Source: Ectocarpus siliculosus (lineage: Eukaryota > Sar > Phaeophyceae > Ectocarpales > Ectocarpaceae). Taken from it: 64,000 nucleotides of DNA. Both the position numbers and the translations under genes were made by a program. The first letter of the stretch is position 1. Each line of letters starts with the position of its first letter. Below the pieces are notes generated by a model. It saw only the letters and a program-made list of their open reading frames with translations, had not been told where the DNA came from and made no database searches. Shown piece after piece: positions 11,801 to 23,326 of the stretch. The stretch lies in contig FN649733.1 of the NCBI GenBank assembly GCA_000310025.1, forward strand, positions 4,237,640 to 4,301,639, written 5' to 3'.

Positions 11801-14281
11801 TGCCACTAGACGTGACAGAAAAGGTCCTCGACGGGTCACTATCCTCGGGACCAGCGTCTGCCGTGGGAGTAGCCTCTGCATGCAAGGTGTGCAAACACCA
11901 CAAGAAACAACAGTGGCAGTTACATACCATTATGTATCAAGAAACTGTTGGAAATTGGCAGCACTCCCTTGCATTGCCAGCATTCAATACCCACCACTGC
12001 AGGCCACGCCATTCGAGCACGACGACATTCTCCATCAGCCAAAGCCAGCATCGTGACGAATGAAGAATGTCATTCAAACCAACGGCAACAGCAAGGCGAC
12101 GTACACGTACCACACGTCCAATCCAGGTGCTACGCCTCTTTTCCCCAGTCCTGGCTATGTTGTCGACACGATTTGTGCTTCCTGCGAGTAAAACTACAAC
12201 CCAACCAACCCTCGCACTGTCAACAACGAACTCGGTACCCCGCAGCTTTTCAAGCACTCAAACGACACGAACACCACCCCCCTGAACAGCATCCCGTCTA
12301 GACCACGAACGATCGCCGTGAGTCGGACACGGCGCAGGGGAGGCGGCACACAGCTTCGGACCAACTAATCTCTCGCTCACCTGGCTCTCCGTTACCGTAC
12401 CCGCTGCCGCGCTTCTTGTTGTACCCTGGCGGAGGTGCGTTACCCTTGACAAGCGCGCTCGCCGGGGGGGGGGCTCCCACAGTGCCGGCCGCAGACACCC
12501 CAAGCACCGCTGCAGCGGTCACGGCCGCACCCGACAGGAAATCTCCGCGGTTGGTGGACCCTCCTTCCCCTCCTTTTGGGAAAGGCGGAGAACATCAGAC
12601 ATGAGCGAAAGACGGAGTGGAGACAAAGCGGAGGGAGCCCAACATCAACTGGACCCCTGAGCAGCCGAAATGCCGCTGTCGGGGAAGAAATTAAAATCAT
12701 GCACCCAGCTTCTGCAGGGTTGGATAGGCTGCCGTGTGCCGTTTGGTGTGGAATCCACGTCCGCGAGTGTCGTGCGGTTCATTCGGGCTTGAAGTGATAA
12801 GTGTGTCCCTGTCCTGAAGCGCACGAATTCACAGCTCGCCATAGATTTCTTGTGTACCCGCAGGATCTACGAGGTACGCATGCATCTGTACCAATTACTG
12901 AAGTTCTTGAGGATCAAACGAGAGTGTTTTTCTCCCTCTGAGGCCCCGAGGCACTCCCTCCCTTCTCCGCCCACGTTCTTGCTCAAATACAGCATCAGAG
13001 CAGAGGAAATCAGCCACAGGGGTTGGCCAAAACAAGAAAAAGGCAAGAGGGAGGGTCTATACAAACGCGGTGTCGCGTTCCCTAGATAGTTGTAGGAGTG
13101 GGTATACTACTACTGCTTGTATTGTGTGTATTTTGTTGCCCCGATTGCTCAATGTAAGGACTTTGAACAGACTCCGTCAGTCTACCTTTTATTCCGCACG
13201 TGTCCTTTAACCCCCCCTGTCAAAGGCTGCCAATCATTATCCCCATTTCTCTTCCGATTTTTTATTTTTGCTTTGGATTCGGTACGTTCGACAATACGCC
13301 ATTGAAGCGATGCTATGCATACATAACATAACATGCATAAGATATCACAACCCCTGGGCCGATTTTCAAAGCTCGATTTCTCGGCAGGAAAAACAGTGAC
13401 GGCGTCGAGAGATTTCCGAAAACGTGTCATTAGAACTCGGCATGCTCTTCGTGGTCGAGTAATCGAGTTATGACAATCGATCCAGGGGGCGTGGTATCTT
13501 ACGCAACATACGGCACTACTTCACGTGTTGGGCGAATACCGCCCGATGTGTGTTGTGATTGTACTACATTCTTCATCTCGCCGCCCGGCGTTGTTGCAGC
13601 AATAACAAAATCTAACGGTCTATATGCAGTGGCAGTTGTACGGATCGTGGAAGTGTACGTGCTGTAGTAACTGCTGGCCAGAGGTCAGAGATCAGATGAC
13701 GTTGTGAGGTCGGTCTACATGTACACATGGAGATCGGCGTGTAGGCCTCATGCAAACGTACGCCTCGCGCGGCCTCATTTTGTGAGAAACCCAGAAATAC
13801 AAATCCAGCAACCCAACCAATGTTTGCACATACATATCACGTGCTGGCTGCATCACGCATGACCTACACACAACAGCGATGTGTCTACAGCGTAGCGGGA
13901 TCCGTGGCGTTCTTGAGTCAGAAGAGCCATGTGACTACTAACGATAATGAAACCAGCAGGAAGGTGTCGAGTTTTTACGAACAACGGCAGCGGCAGCCGT
14001 ATGCGAACGTCACCAACCCAAGCATAGCAGGCTAGAAGTACTCTGCCACTCTGCCGTTGCACCCCCCCCTGCATGTTGCCCTATCTGTGTGTATTTTGAC
14101 GAAACAATATGCTAGATATCTCACCGTTCCCGTGAAGAGTCTCCATCATGACAACGCCTTCGTGCCTGCCGAGCACGGATCGCTGGTTGGCATTGCAGTG
14201 GAGCACGAAAGCTCTGGTACTCCATGGAAGCAGAAGGTTCGCCACCATCAGTAGCACCTTTGCCTGCTCGTTGAACACCAT
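8870..14281 (-). CDS. thylakoid-lumen FKBP-type peptidyl-prolyl isomerase-like protein
   Basis: Seven minus-strand exons: 14281-14125, 12572-12381, 11875-11763, 11148-11068, 10546-10442, 9854-9714 and 9013-8870. They sum to 933 nt (310 residues plus TGA), and every junction is in phase. Intron 5 has a GC-AG donor (GAG|GCAAGC). Exon 1 gives a signal peptide (MVFNEQAKVLLMVANLLLPW) ending STRAF, the F-type cleavage motif of stramenopile plastid proteins. Exon 2 adds a transit region and a second hydrophobic segment (GAAVTAAAVLGVSAAG) ending PPASA, as in lumen targeting. The FKBP fold follows: SGIRFKDLKIGVGPE, VVDMRYRVEKLGKRSYDG, FSLGYG, LISAVDEGVVGMRVGGVRRV and ETLIVEVEMVG. FKBPs catalyse proline cis-trans isomerisation, but the core Trp and some pocket aromatics are missing, so activity may be weak. 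The start was chosen because this Met opens the signal peptide. The gene is head-to-head with XDH copy 1. Confidence 0.88.
12381..14281 (-). other. bipartite plastid plus lumen targeting region of the FKBP-like protein
   Basis: Exon 1 (14281-14125, ends phase 1) and exon 2 (12572-12381) together encode about 115 residues of targeting sequence before the FKBP fold. They read, in order: ER signal peptide, AF motif, transit-like segment, NRGDF, a long Ala/Val/Gly hydrophobic stretch, and a Pro-rich ASA cleavage site. A single Arg precedes the hydrophobic stretch, so it is not a clear twin-arginine signal. Confidence 0.75.
13336..13503. mobile_element. TIR element (MITE) in FKBP intron 1
   Basis: Imperfect terminal inverted repeats of about 22 bp (left end CATAAGATATCACAACCCC..., right end ...GGGGGCGTGGTATCTTACG) bound 168 bp of non-coding DNA. 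The TIR sequence and a subterminal CGATTTTCAAA block are shared with the element at 15580-15767, so they form one family. Confidence 0.6.
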
Positions 14282-14643
14282 GCTCAGCTCAGCGATCGAT
14301 CGGCTGTTGCTACGCTTCGTTGCTGACTGACAGCAGATGGAGTAGCCCGTGGAGCCAAGCGGAGGGGTGTCGCGAATAGGAATTACGTCAGTGTGCGTAA
14401 TGAGGGGGGGCTCGTGGCATGTTCTTGTTCCTCCTGGAGCCAAACACCTCTCTCCTCCTGCCACTGTTGTTGTGCTGTCGACGAGAAAGAGCAACAACAG
14501 CAGTTGGACGGTTGAGTGTACTACGACACCTTCAGGCGAGCGAGAGCATGGTGCAAGCTTCCTAGAACACACAGATTTTCGACATCCCAAGGCACCGACT
14601 GCTGACTGACTACATACAACAAGGAGGAGTTTTCCACGCGACA
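14282..14643. promoter_or_regulatory. bidirectional intergenic promoter region (FKBP / XDH copy 1)
   Basis: The start codons of the minus-strand FKBP gene (14281) and plus-strand XDH copy 1 (14644) lie 362 bp apart, so both promoters and 5' leaders must fit in or overlap this stretch. It contains a TTACGTCA motif at 14383-14390, which resembles a bZIP (CRE/ATF) site. No TATA box was obvious. Whether the two genes are co-regulated is not shown by the sequence. Confidence 0.6.
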
Positions 14644-15857
14644 ATGCCGACGGGGAATGATGATGCAGCCGGTGACACCCAGGGGACCAGAAACCACCTA
14701 GTCTTCTTCGTGAATGGAGCTAAGCAGGTGGTCAAAGATGCCCAGCCTCAGACAACACTGCTGCAACATCTCCGGGCGGCCGGCCTGACCGGGTGAGGCT
14801 GTGGCGCAAAAGAGTCGGTGTGCTTGCGGCGTGTAGAATCTGGACGCGACAAGAAGCTATAATAGCGACAAGTTGCAGTTTTGAGGGAGCCAGACGAGTG
14901 CGCAACGGTCATCGCAGTCGTATTCAGCTCGCTCTCTGATGCCCCTTTCGACGTGCGCCACTGCTTTGTGGGACGTACTACACGATCGTCCTGCCGTAAG
15001 CAGGACCAAGCTTGGATGTGGGGAGGGTGGGTGCGGGGCATGCACGGTGATGGTGTCTTCCTTCGACTCGGACAAGAAGCAGATCAAGCACGCCGCAGTC
15101 AATGCCTGCCTGGCGCCCGTGGTAGGTGCCTCTTCCTTTGCCTGCTGGAGACGTTCACGTGACAGCAGTAGTGTAGTGCTCTGTCTCTGTCTCTGTCTCT
15201 GTCTCTGTCTCTGTCTCTTGTCTCTTTCGCATTCCACACGTGAATATAATCTCTACTGCTGTATCCATATCTGATGCATATCATGATCCTGTTTTGTGTT
15301 CCCGGACGTGAGGGACCACTCACGACAAGCGGGGTGGTGGTATTTTTTAGAGATTGACATGTTCTCCTGGTTGTGCTGTTTTCCGGATGGCGTTGTCTGA
15401 AGTCGCGCATCGGGTGGTACATTCTCTCCCAATCCCTCCCTATAACGCGAGTGTGGTGAAATCTGTTTCGAGTTTTCGGGATCTTACGATCTTTAGTGAG
15501 GCCCCTTTTTTTTCGGTGTTTCATGACGTCATTTCCCTGAACATCTACGTCACGGAATCTCAGTTGGCTACCGCATATGACACAAGATAACACACCCGTT
15601 GACTGATTTTTTCAAAGCCCGATTTCTCCACAACGGGCGAAGAGGATGCATAAACGAAACTATTCGTTGTCGGAGAGCTCTCGTCAGACGGCTTCAACGC
15701 CGTTTTCGGCGCTGCCGTTGATACATCGAATTTTGAAAATCGGTCCTGGGGGTGTGTTATCTTGTGTCTTACCAAGATGGTAATCTTTGTTGTACATGGT
15801 TGTAGTTTTTTCTCTGCGCATTAAAGATCGTGCCGGAACCGTGCGGCAGAAGCAGCC

Positions 15858-15889
<32 letters not shown>

Positions 15890-18800
15890 TGATTCATGAG
15901 AGCTTCGTCCACACCACAAACACTTTCACTCGTCCCCGCGCTACTAAACAGTAGCAGTCCTGCGTACACGGCTGGTGGTGTTGGGTGAGGTGTGAGCGTG
16001 TGCAGTACCAGTGGTGACCTCTCTGTGAGGCTCCATCCATATCTATTTGCGCCTGCGTCTCTTTCTCTGCCTGTTCTTTTTCGCGCTTCGCACGAATTTG
16101 TTGGGCCTCTCTATGTATGGGCGTATGGAGTTGAGCCTAAAAATCGTTCCGATCTCTCTACTCGGTACCTCCTTCTGTCCGTAGTGGTACCACTTAACGC
16201 GGTCGATTCCCGTGGTGACAGGCTAACTTAAATCTAAAAATATGCTTCTTCGAATACTCAAAAACATAGTGGGCTCGAAGGATCCGCAAAACGATAAAAG
16301 TAATGGAGACAGAAAGTCTGGAGCGCTAGGTGAGGTGAAAATGAAACTGGTAGTCAACATCACGGGCCAGAGAGGTACATCCCCTGGTACAATCTTGGTG
16401 CCCCTTTGTAGTGCCGTCGAGGTGTTCCTTGGTCGGGTTCTCGCCGGTCAGGACGAAACGGCAAACACACGCCCCACTCGCTTTTTGCTCCCGCTCAAAA
16501 AAAGGGAGGGTCAGCAGTGTTGCATCGAAAATCGAAAATCGAAAATGCGGCTGATTGGACAACGGGACCTTGTTTCGCCGCCGGAACTTCGATATGGAGG
16601 AAGTGGGCAAATCTAAACGACAAACTGAATAGATCGAAATACAAGATCGAAAGCGTGAACAGGAACATCATGTTGCTTGCCAGCTGCTTGCCAGGCTCTC
16701 TGAATTCGGAAGCCTTCATTCCGCTACTCATCTAACCTATAGACCGCCTTGCGATGCACACTATGTGTTGGCATGTAAATTGACACCGAGAGATTAATCG
16801 ATATATCGATATACAATTGTTATTGTTTCTTCGCCAATGGCATCGTTGTCGGCTTTCCTGCATTAGACCGGAGTATTCAATTACGCAGACCAGTGCTCGC
16901 TGAGTTCGACCAAGCATTTCCAACCGCCAGATCCTGGCCGACATCCGGATCTATCGCTCGCTGTCTGCTGTGCCCTGTATCTCTCACGACTACTACTGTA
17001 CGGTGTGCATCATGCCAACGGACGCATTCAGGCCGTTTTTGTGTCATCCCTGTTGTTTGCCATTTTCGATTTGCAACAAGCCTAACATCTCCACCCGCCG
17101 CACGACTCCCCCGCCCTACACCGGAGCTGCAGACCAACTGAAGATCTACCAGGACAAGAGGCGCCCCAATCGCAACTGCCCGCGCTGCAACTGGCCCCGC
17201 AGTCGCAGCGCGGGCAGTTGCGATCGGCGCACTTCTTGTCCTGGTAGATCTTCAGTTGGTCTGCAGCTCCGGTGTAGGGCGGGCGAATCGTGCGGCGCGT
17301 GGAGATGTTTCGCTTGTTGCCATTTTGATACATGTCCATGAGCGTGTGAGTAGAGCCAATTCGAAATCTAAATCATTCGGTGTGGAGAAATCTAGTTTTT
17401 TCGGTTTGGAGTTCTCTGTATAGACTTCTACCCATCCCCGTCGACTGCTGTGGTTATCTGTCTTTGAATGCATGAGTATTTTCTCAAGAGGTCGGAGCGT
17501 GGTGTATGTCGTTTAGGGCATTGGTACCCGAAACGTCGCTGCTATTGGCGAAGTACCACGGGGCACCCATGGGTACAATTGCTTGTCCTGTTCCCAAGGG
17601 CGGTGTGCCCCCAAAGAAATACGGAAATCGTTGTTGAGTATTTGGAAATGGGAGAGGCTGTTGCGGGAGAAGTTTGTGCTCTTGGTAATTTGTTTCGTCT
17701 AGCGAAGGAGGCCCGTGACAGCAGTTAGTTCGTTGTGCCATTATTTCGTAAAATGCGAGTGCAGTGCTCTGTGGACTGGTGCCATGTGACCACGGTGGAG
17801 GGCGTGGGCACGATGCGTCAAGGGCTGCACCCGGTCCAGAAGCGGATCGCCGAGATGCACGGCAGCCAGTGTGGCTTCTGTACCCCAGGTGATTTGTTGT
17901 TGCTGCAGCTACAACACCGCTGTTTCCGTTCCTGTTGCTGCTGTTGTTTGGATATTCAAAAACGCTTTTTGTCTTTTACCCGGGCCTTGCACACTTCCTG
18001 TAAACCCAACCGCTCGAAGTAATCCATGGTGTCATCTCGGTACTACTATCTCGTCGACTTATCGGGGATGTCCTATCGTGAGTAGGGTTGTCTTATCATG
18101 ATGGCACACACGTGTCGGGAATATCGGCATCTCGATCACAGATGTTGTCGTCCCGTACACATACATAAGAGGCCGAACTGCAGGCTGCGATTGTGGTTTT
18201 GGTGTTCGAAGATTCCAATAACATAAATGCGAAGAACCACATTACGAAACACGCACGAAATATTTTTAACGCCGGTGTCAGTGTCATGATGCCCGGGCAT
18301 CAGCGTTGCACTGGGATCCACAGAGTCTCTCATGCCCATTTTTTGAATACATCTCCAGGGATCGTCATGGCGCTGTACGCCCTCCTTCGCTCCAACCCTT
18401 CGGCCACCCCTGCGGAGATCGAGGATGGATTGGACGGTAATCTCTGCCGTTGCACAGGTATAAAAACATTGAATGCCTAGTTAGGTAGATCATCTTTTGT
18501 GGTTTGCGATTGTCCGAGACGTGTACACTTTCTTTCCATCGCACTGGCGTTTCGGTCGGTATCCCCGGTTCGTCCTGCTGCTGTTTGTGACGGTTTCGAC
18601 GTTTTGCACAGCGGGTGCCCAGCAAAGTCTTGTCGCTGCACTGATGACGATTCGCGTGTGTTCATCAGGTGCAATGTAGGGTTTTGCAGATACGTGCCGT
18701 TGTTTTTAGCTTGACGGGCATTCGCTAAGATCAACGTGCTCCTCCTCGTCGTACGCCTCGGAATCCTCTATCAACCCCATTAGCGATTGATGCATTCCCA

Positions 18801-21800
18801 TCCGTCGAAAAGCCGTGGCGCGCAAGGTGGTGCGAACCCTCGCTTGCTATATTCCCCGCGGGGACGACGCCTCTTTCAAGGAAGACAGCTGATCCCCCTG
18901 CTGTCTTGTTAGTTCGGGGATCGGGGACATTCATTGCCTCTGCATGGGCCGCCTTGACCGCAGTACCAGTGAATGCTCTTGTCGAAAGCTGGAAGGCATC
19001 GCACATGATCGTTCTCATTCTGGCCATCTCCGCCATTTGTCGACGTAATGCTATATTCGGTACGCGTTCCCTGTGTGCAAGGGTGTTGTGGGCTGGTAGT
19101 TGTGAGGGCGGATGTTTGGCTGAACAATTCGGGTCTTCATCGATGGAAATGACAGCACATTTTTTTTTGTTTTTGTTTTGATCACGTGTTGTAATCATCG
19201 CTCGAAGCTTCCTCCTATCGATTGGCAGGGCTCCGATCCGGGGCCATGTAGATGGCCATGTCTTTCGCGATGCACGCCCCCATTTGCTTTTTTCGCAAGA
19301 TTGGTTCAGCAATTGAGGTTCCCGAAGCGCGCTGTATCTGGTGGTTCGTCATGTGTCTGTTGATGTTGGTCTGCTGTTTTGCTATTTGGGAGCGTGGACG
19401 GGAATGAGGTTCCGGTCCAAGACGGCGGTGGGGCTGACCAGACAAGCTGCCCATATCGTGCAACCTACGGCCTACTGTTCCGGATTGGAGAATCGAAATG
19501 TTTCAACGTAGGAAGGAAAACTGTTCCCGTGTTCGTGTTCTTGTTGGCGCAAGACGTCTTCAGCGGCCTTGCAGAGGGCAATGCCGCCTTGCTCGCCCAC
19601 ACGGTCACGGTCACATGCCCGGACCCCACGCACATCCCACGAGTCCTTATACACAGGGCATTCGGACTTGGAGGCGAACACGGTTACTTTCCTGCTCGCC
19701 GGCTCGTCTTCCCTATAGCAGGCATGGCGCAAAGCAGATTCCGCCTCTTGTACAGTACAAGTACTACTTCGTACGTGTTTTCGAGTTGATCGACTGACTA
19801 TGGACGCGACGTTTCACTTGCGTCTGAAGGCTATCGGCCTATTTTGGACGCCGCCAAAAGCCTCGGCGTGGACGGCGGAAGGCGTGCCGGGTGCTGCCGT
19901 GGGGATAGCGGCGGGTGCCCTTGCTTGGAGTCCAAGGTGGGTTACGGCAGCGGCCACGAGGTTGCACACGCTGCTATCCTTGTATATACGCCTTTCTCAT
20001 TGTTGTGTACCTAGGTTTCTTTGATTGGGTGTCGAAATTGACCCAAGCACTGCTAACTGGACACCAGTCGACGACTATCTAAAGCTGGGTGGACTGGAGC
20101 TATCTGCCCACTAACCTTAGCATTTCTTGGGCCATTTGTTGAGGTCAAAACACATGGTTTGTCGAGATGCTGGCAGCGCCAGACGGTGTGTGCATTTTGA
20201 TGTGAGGGTAATCAGACCCGCCTTCTCCAGTGGGTCCTGGTTCCGTATTTGTTTCTTCCTGATCTGGAACCGGCGTTCGGCAGATGATTACTTCAATAAG
20301 AGATTTATTTCCCCATGACGTACATGCATATGTGTCGCAAAGTCAGGTCGATCTTGGCCAGCACACGCCCTTCCCGCCTGCTGCTGCCGTTGTTTGGGTC
20401 GGTTCTGACACGGTCTTTGTCTTCCCGTTCCACCTTGGCCTGAACCCACAAGCGCCTGCCGGCTGCTTGCTAGGGTCAATGGTGTAAACTACATATCATG
20501 CCTCGCCTCATTGGTGCCCGTGGCGGTTTATGCTGCTTTTGCCACCAATGCTGATTCCGTCGTCTTTACACAGGCAGAGACCGCGAGCGCGTCCGAGGAC
20601 GACAACGACAATGATACCACTACTGTCGTCGACGACCAAGACAAGGACCAAGTGCTCTCGGAGACGTCCTCCATTCTGTCCACCGCTGCCACCGACGGAT
20701 CGGCGGTCCCTCCCAGCGGCCCTCTTTCTGTTTCCGCATCTGGTGACGACGAAACCGCCGAAAATGAGATCGCTAAAGTGGTCGGCGGTGGCCGCGGCGG
20801 CGGCAGCCGTTGCTCCGAAAAGAGGGAATGCACTACCAGCAGGGCGAGAGACTCGAGGTACGGCAGTAGTTTCCTCCTAGCCCCACGTGTTCTCACAGCG
20901 TGGGACGCGGAAGGCGGTTGATTCGAACCGAGTTTTCGCCATCTACGTACGAAAACATATATCTTGTCGTATGACCAAGAAATTCGCATTCGGCGGGGAG
21001 CCCGCAGAATTGAATTGGGCCGGGTTCCCCCCCCCCGTGTGACATGTTTGCACGCTGTCGGGTTTGTGTAGGCGTTCCGTGTGTTTTTTCACGGTTGGCT
21101 GGGCTACCGGGCGTATCGATGCAAGTACTTGCACTGCAGTGGAAGTGGGAAAGTCGGCCAACGAACACTTTCCATTCCGCGTGGGTACGCATGAACCTGT
21201 TTGTGTTTGCTTGTGGGTCCCTGTGTTCTGGTGGGTAGTGATTTGTTAATCACCCTTGAGAACCAACACCTCGGCCTGCCAATGCTTCCAGGTAGTGATT
21301 TGTTAATCACCCTTGAGAACCAACACCTCGGCCTGCCAATGCTTCCAGGTACAGCACGAGGTACACGGATGTAAGCGAGCCGATATTCCCGGCGGAGCTG
21401 ATGCTCAGGACACCGTCTGCCGTGTCCATCGTGGGAGACAGTGTCACGTGGCACTGTCCGACGTCCCTTTCAGAGCTGCTTCGGCTCAAGGCGGCGAACC
21501 CCAAGGCCAGGATCGTTGCTGGGAACACGGAGGTAATGCTGACAGGACAACATCGGTTTTGACTCGATTTGCCCGGATTGCGTCTTCTTTTGTTGCTGGG
21601 GTGATTTCGTGTTGGTCTCTTTTTAGGGTCTTTGAGTTTGCGTGGTGTTTTGCTATGTGATGGTGCGAAGGTGGCCGACTGCGACCCATAAAAACGAGCG
21701 GGTTTAATCTTTATATTCCAATTCACCTTGAAAACGATTAGGCCTTGGCATTGCAATTCAGAAGCAGTCCCTGTAAAGGGCATGTAAATGAGGCCGGTTG

Positions 21801-23273
21801 CCCTAATTAAATGCCTTGACACCGATGGATTTTGATGTGGTGTAATACATACTGATGCCAATAGTGCTGGTGCCCGGTACAAGGCAGGCTGAATCGCTTG
21901 GTACTACGCGGCGTTGTTCAGGGAGCTCTGCTGTAGCCCCTGTGGGTAACGTTTCAGTCTTGACTTGTTTCCAGTCGTAAGCAAATATGTGTGCAGGCCC
22001 ATCGTAAAGGGGCGGCACGTTTTTGCGGTTGTTTTTGTGTCAACTCTGCGCGACTTTCCGAACGTGGTTTGGGTTGACTGCTTGCCTTGCCCTTGTCGTT
22101 GGGGTTGGGTTGATATCATGTGTCTGTTGAACGTTGGCTGGTGCACGTTTGCGAAACACACATCTCTAAACTGGATTGATTTCTCGGTATTTTATTATGT
22201 TTTCATTTCTGGAGGCTTCGTTTGATTGGTGCAGTTGTGTCTCGCACGGTGAACAAGTGGGAGATCTCGGTGCGTGACAGGTGCACTGGCATGTTAATTT
22301 TTAGGTCGCTACGCTTACGTTAGGCTTTACAGAAGCAACAACAAAACCGTCACCGGCGACGACAACGACACTGATGGCACAACATTGTGCGAAAACGCGA
22401 TTTTTTGTCCAGGTTGGCATCGAGGTGAAGTTCAAAGGCATGCACTACCCGGTGCTTATCTCCCCCGCCCGCGTGCCCGAGCTACACGCCATCACGAGAG
22501 GGAGTGCAGATGACGGAGGCGTCTCTATCGGCGGGGCCGCCTCCCTGTCTTCCGTGGAGCACGCTCTCGCCGTGATTGACGGTAGGAAGAGGGGAGCAGG
22601 AGGCGGGAACGGAGGGGCAGCCGGCGCGTGCGTGGACATGTTGAGGTGGTTTGCTTCGACGCAGATCAGGAACGTGGCTTGTCTGGCGGGTAAGAAGGGA
22701 GCATTTGTCGTGGTGTGGGCGTGGTTTGAGATGTTGGTCTGCCGGTCATGGTGATCATTCTAATAACGTGGGGTTGGCGACGGCGTTGGGTTTTGAGATG
22801 GAGGGGGTGGGTGGGATGGTGATGATGGCACGTCAGCGGGTCAGAACACCATACCTCCAACATCGCGACACGCGATACGATGTGGACACCTGTACGTATC
22901 CGCGATCGCGTTTGCTTTAATTTGTTTTGGGACGCATTTTCCCTATTTTCACTTCCTACGTGGTACGCTTTTTGGGAAATTATGTATCCTGCGACGGCGA
23001 AAGGTATCGAGTCTGTTGGACCAGTACGAATGTGTGAAGGTACTGAACGGACACGGGGACGAATTTATTGATGTACAGACACCTAACATCTGCAGGAAAT
23101 CTGGCGACCGCCAGCCCAATCTCGGACATGAACCCGCTCCTAGCCGCGTGCGGTGCGGACGTCGTCCTGAACTCGATAAGGGGCGGGGAGCGCCGCATCA
23201 AGGTCCGCGATTTCTTTCTTGGGTGAGTTGGCGATCGTCGTCGTCCTCCTTCTTCTGTTAGTAGGCGGTGGTG

Positions 23274-23326
<53 letters not shown>

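Larger units (their letters stand above)
15122..17764 (+). other. XDH copy 1 intron 2, 2.6 kb, repeat-rich
   Basis: This is the longest intron of the window. It holds a (CTCTGT)n tract near 15179-15218, a TIR element at 15580-15767, a (CAG)n run near 15858-15889 and a large palindrome at 17073-17320. None of these has a counterpart in intron 2 of copy 2. Confidence 0.85.
14644..19936 (+). other. XDH: XDH copy 1: two 2Fe-2S domains (exons 1-5)
   Basis: Exons: 14644-14792, 15004-15121, 17765-17888, 18359-18457 and 19830-19936. Exon 2 carries [15 protein letters not shown] and exon 3 the CGFC pair; exon 4 carries CRCTG. Together they give the eight Cys ligands of the two clusters. Exon 5 ([12 protein letters not shown]) ends in a Cys-rich CCRGD...CPC stretch like the flexible linker of other XDHs. 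Confidence 0.95.

Noticed and set aside
14282-14644. Upstream in-frame extension of the FKBP first exon to 14644 on the minus strand
   Set aside because: The extension has no recognisable sequence, would overlap the XDH start region, and would bury the signal peptide that begins at 14281.
15858-15889. CAG run as a polyglutamine-coding tract
   Set aside because: It is inside intron 2 of XDH copy 1, and no exon uses it.
18458-18480. Translation continuing as TGIKTLNA after CRCTG in XDH copy 1
   Set aside because: This is intron read-through ending in a stop. Splicing to 19830 gives the conserved [12 protein letters not shown] sequence.
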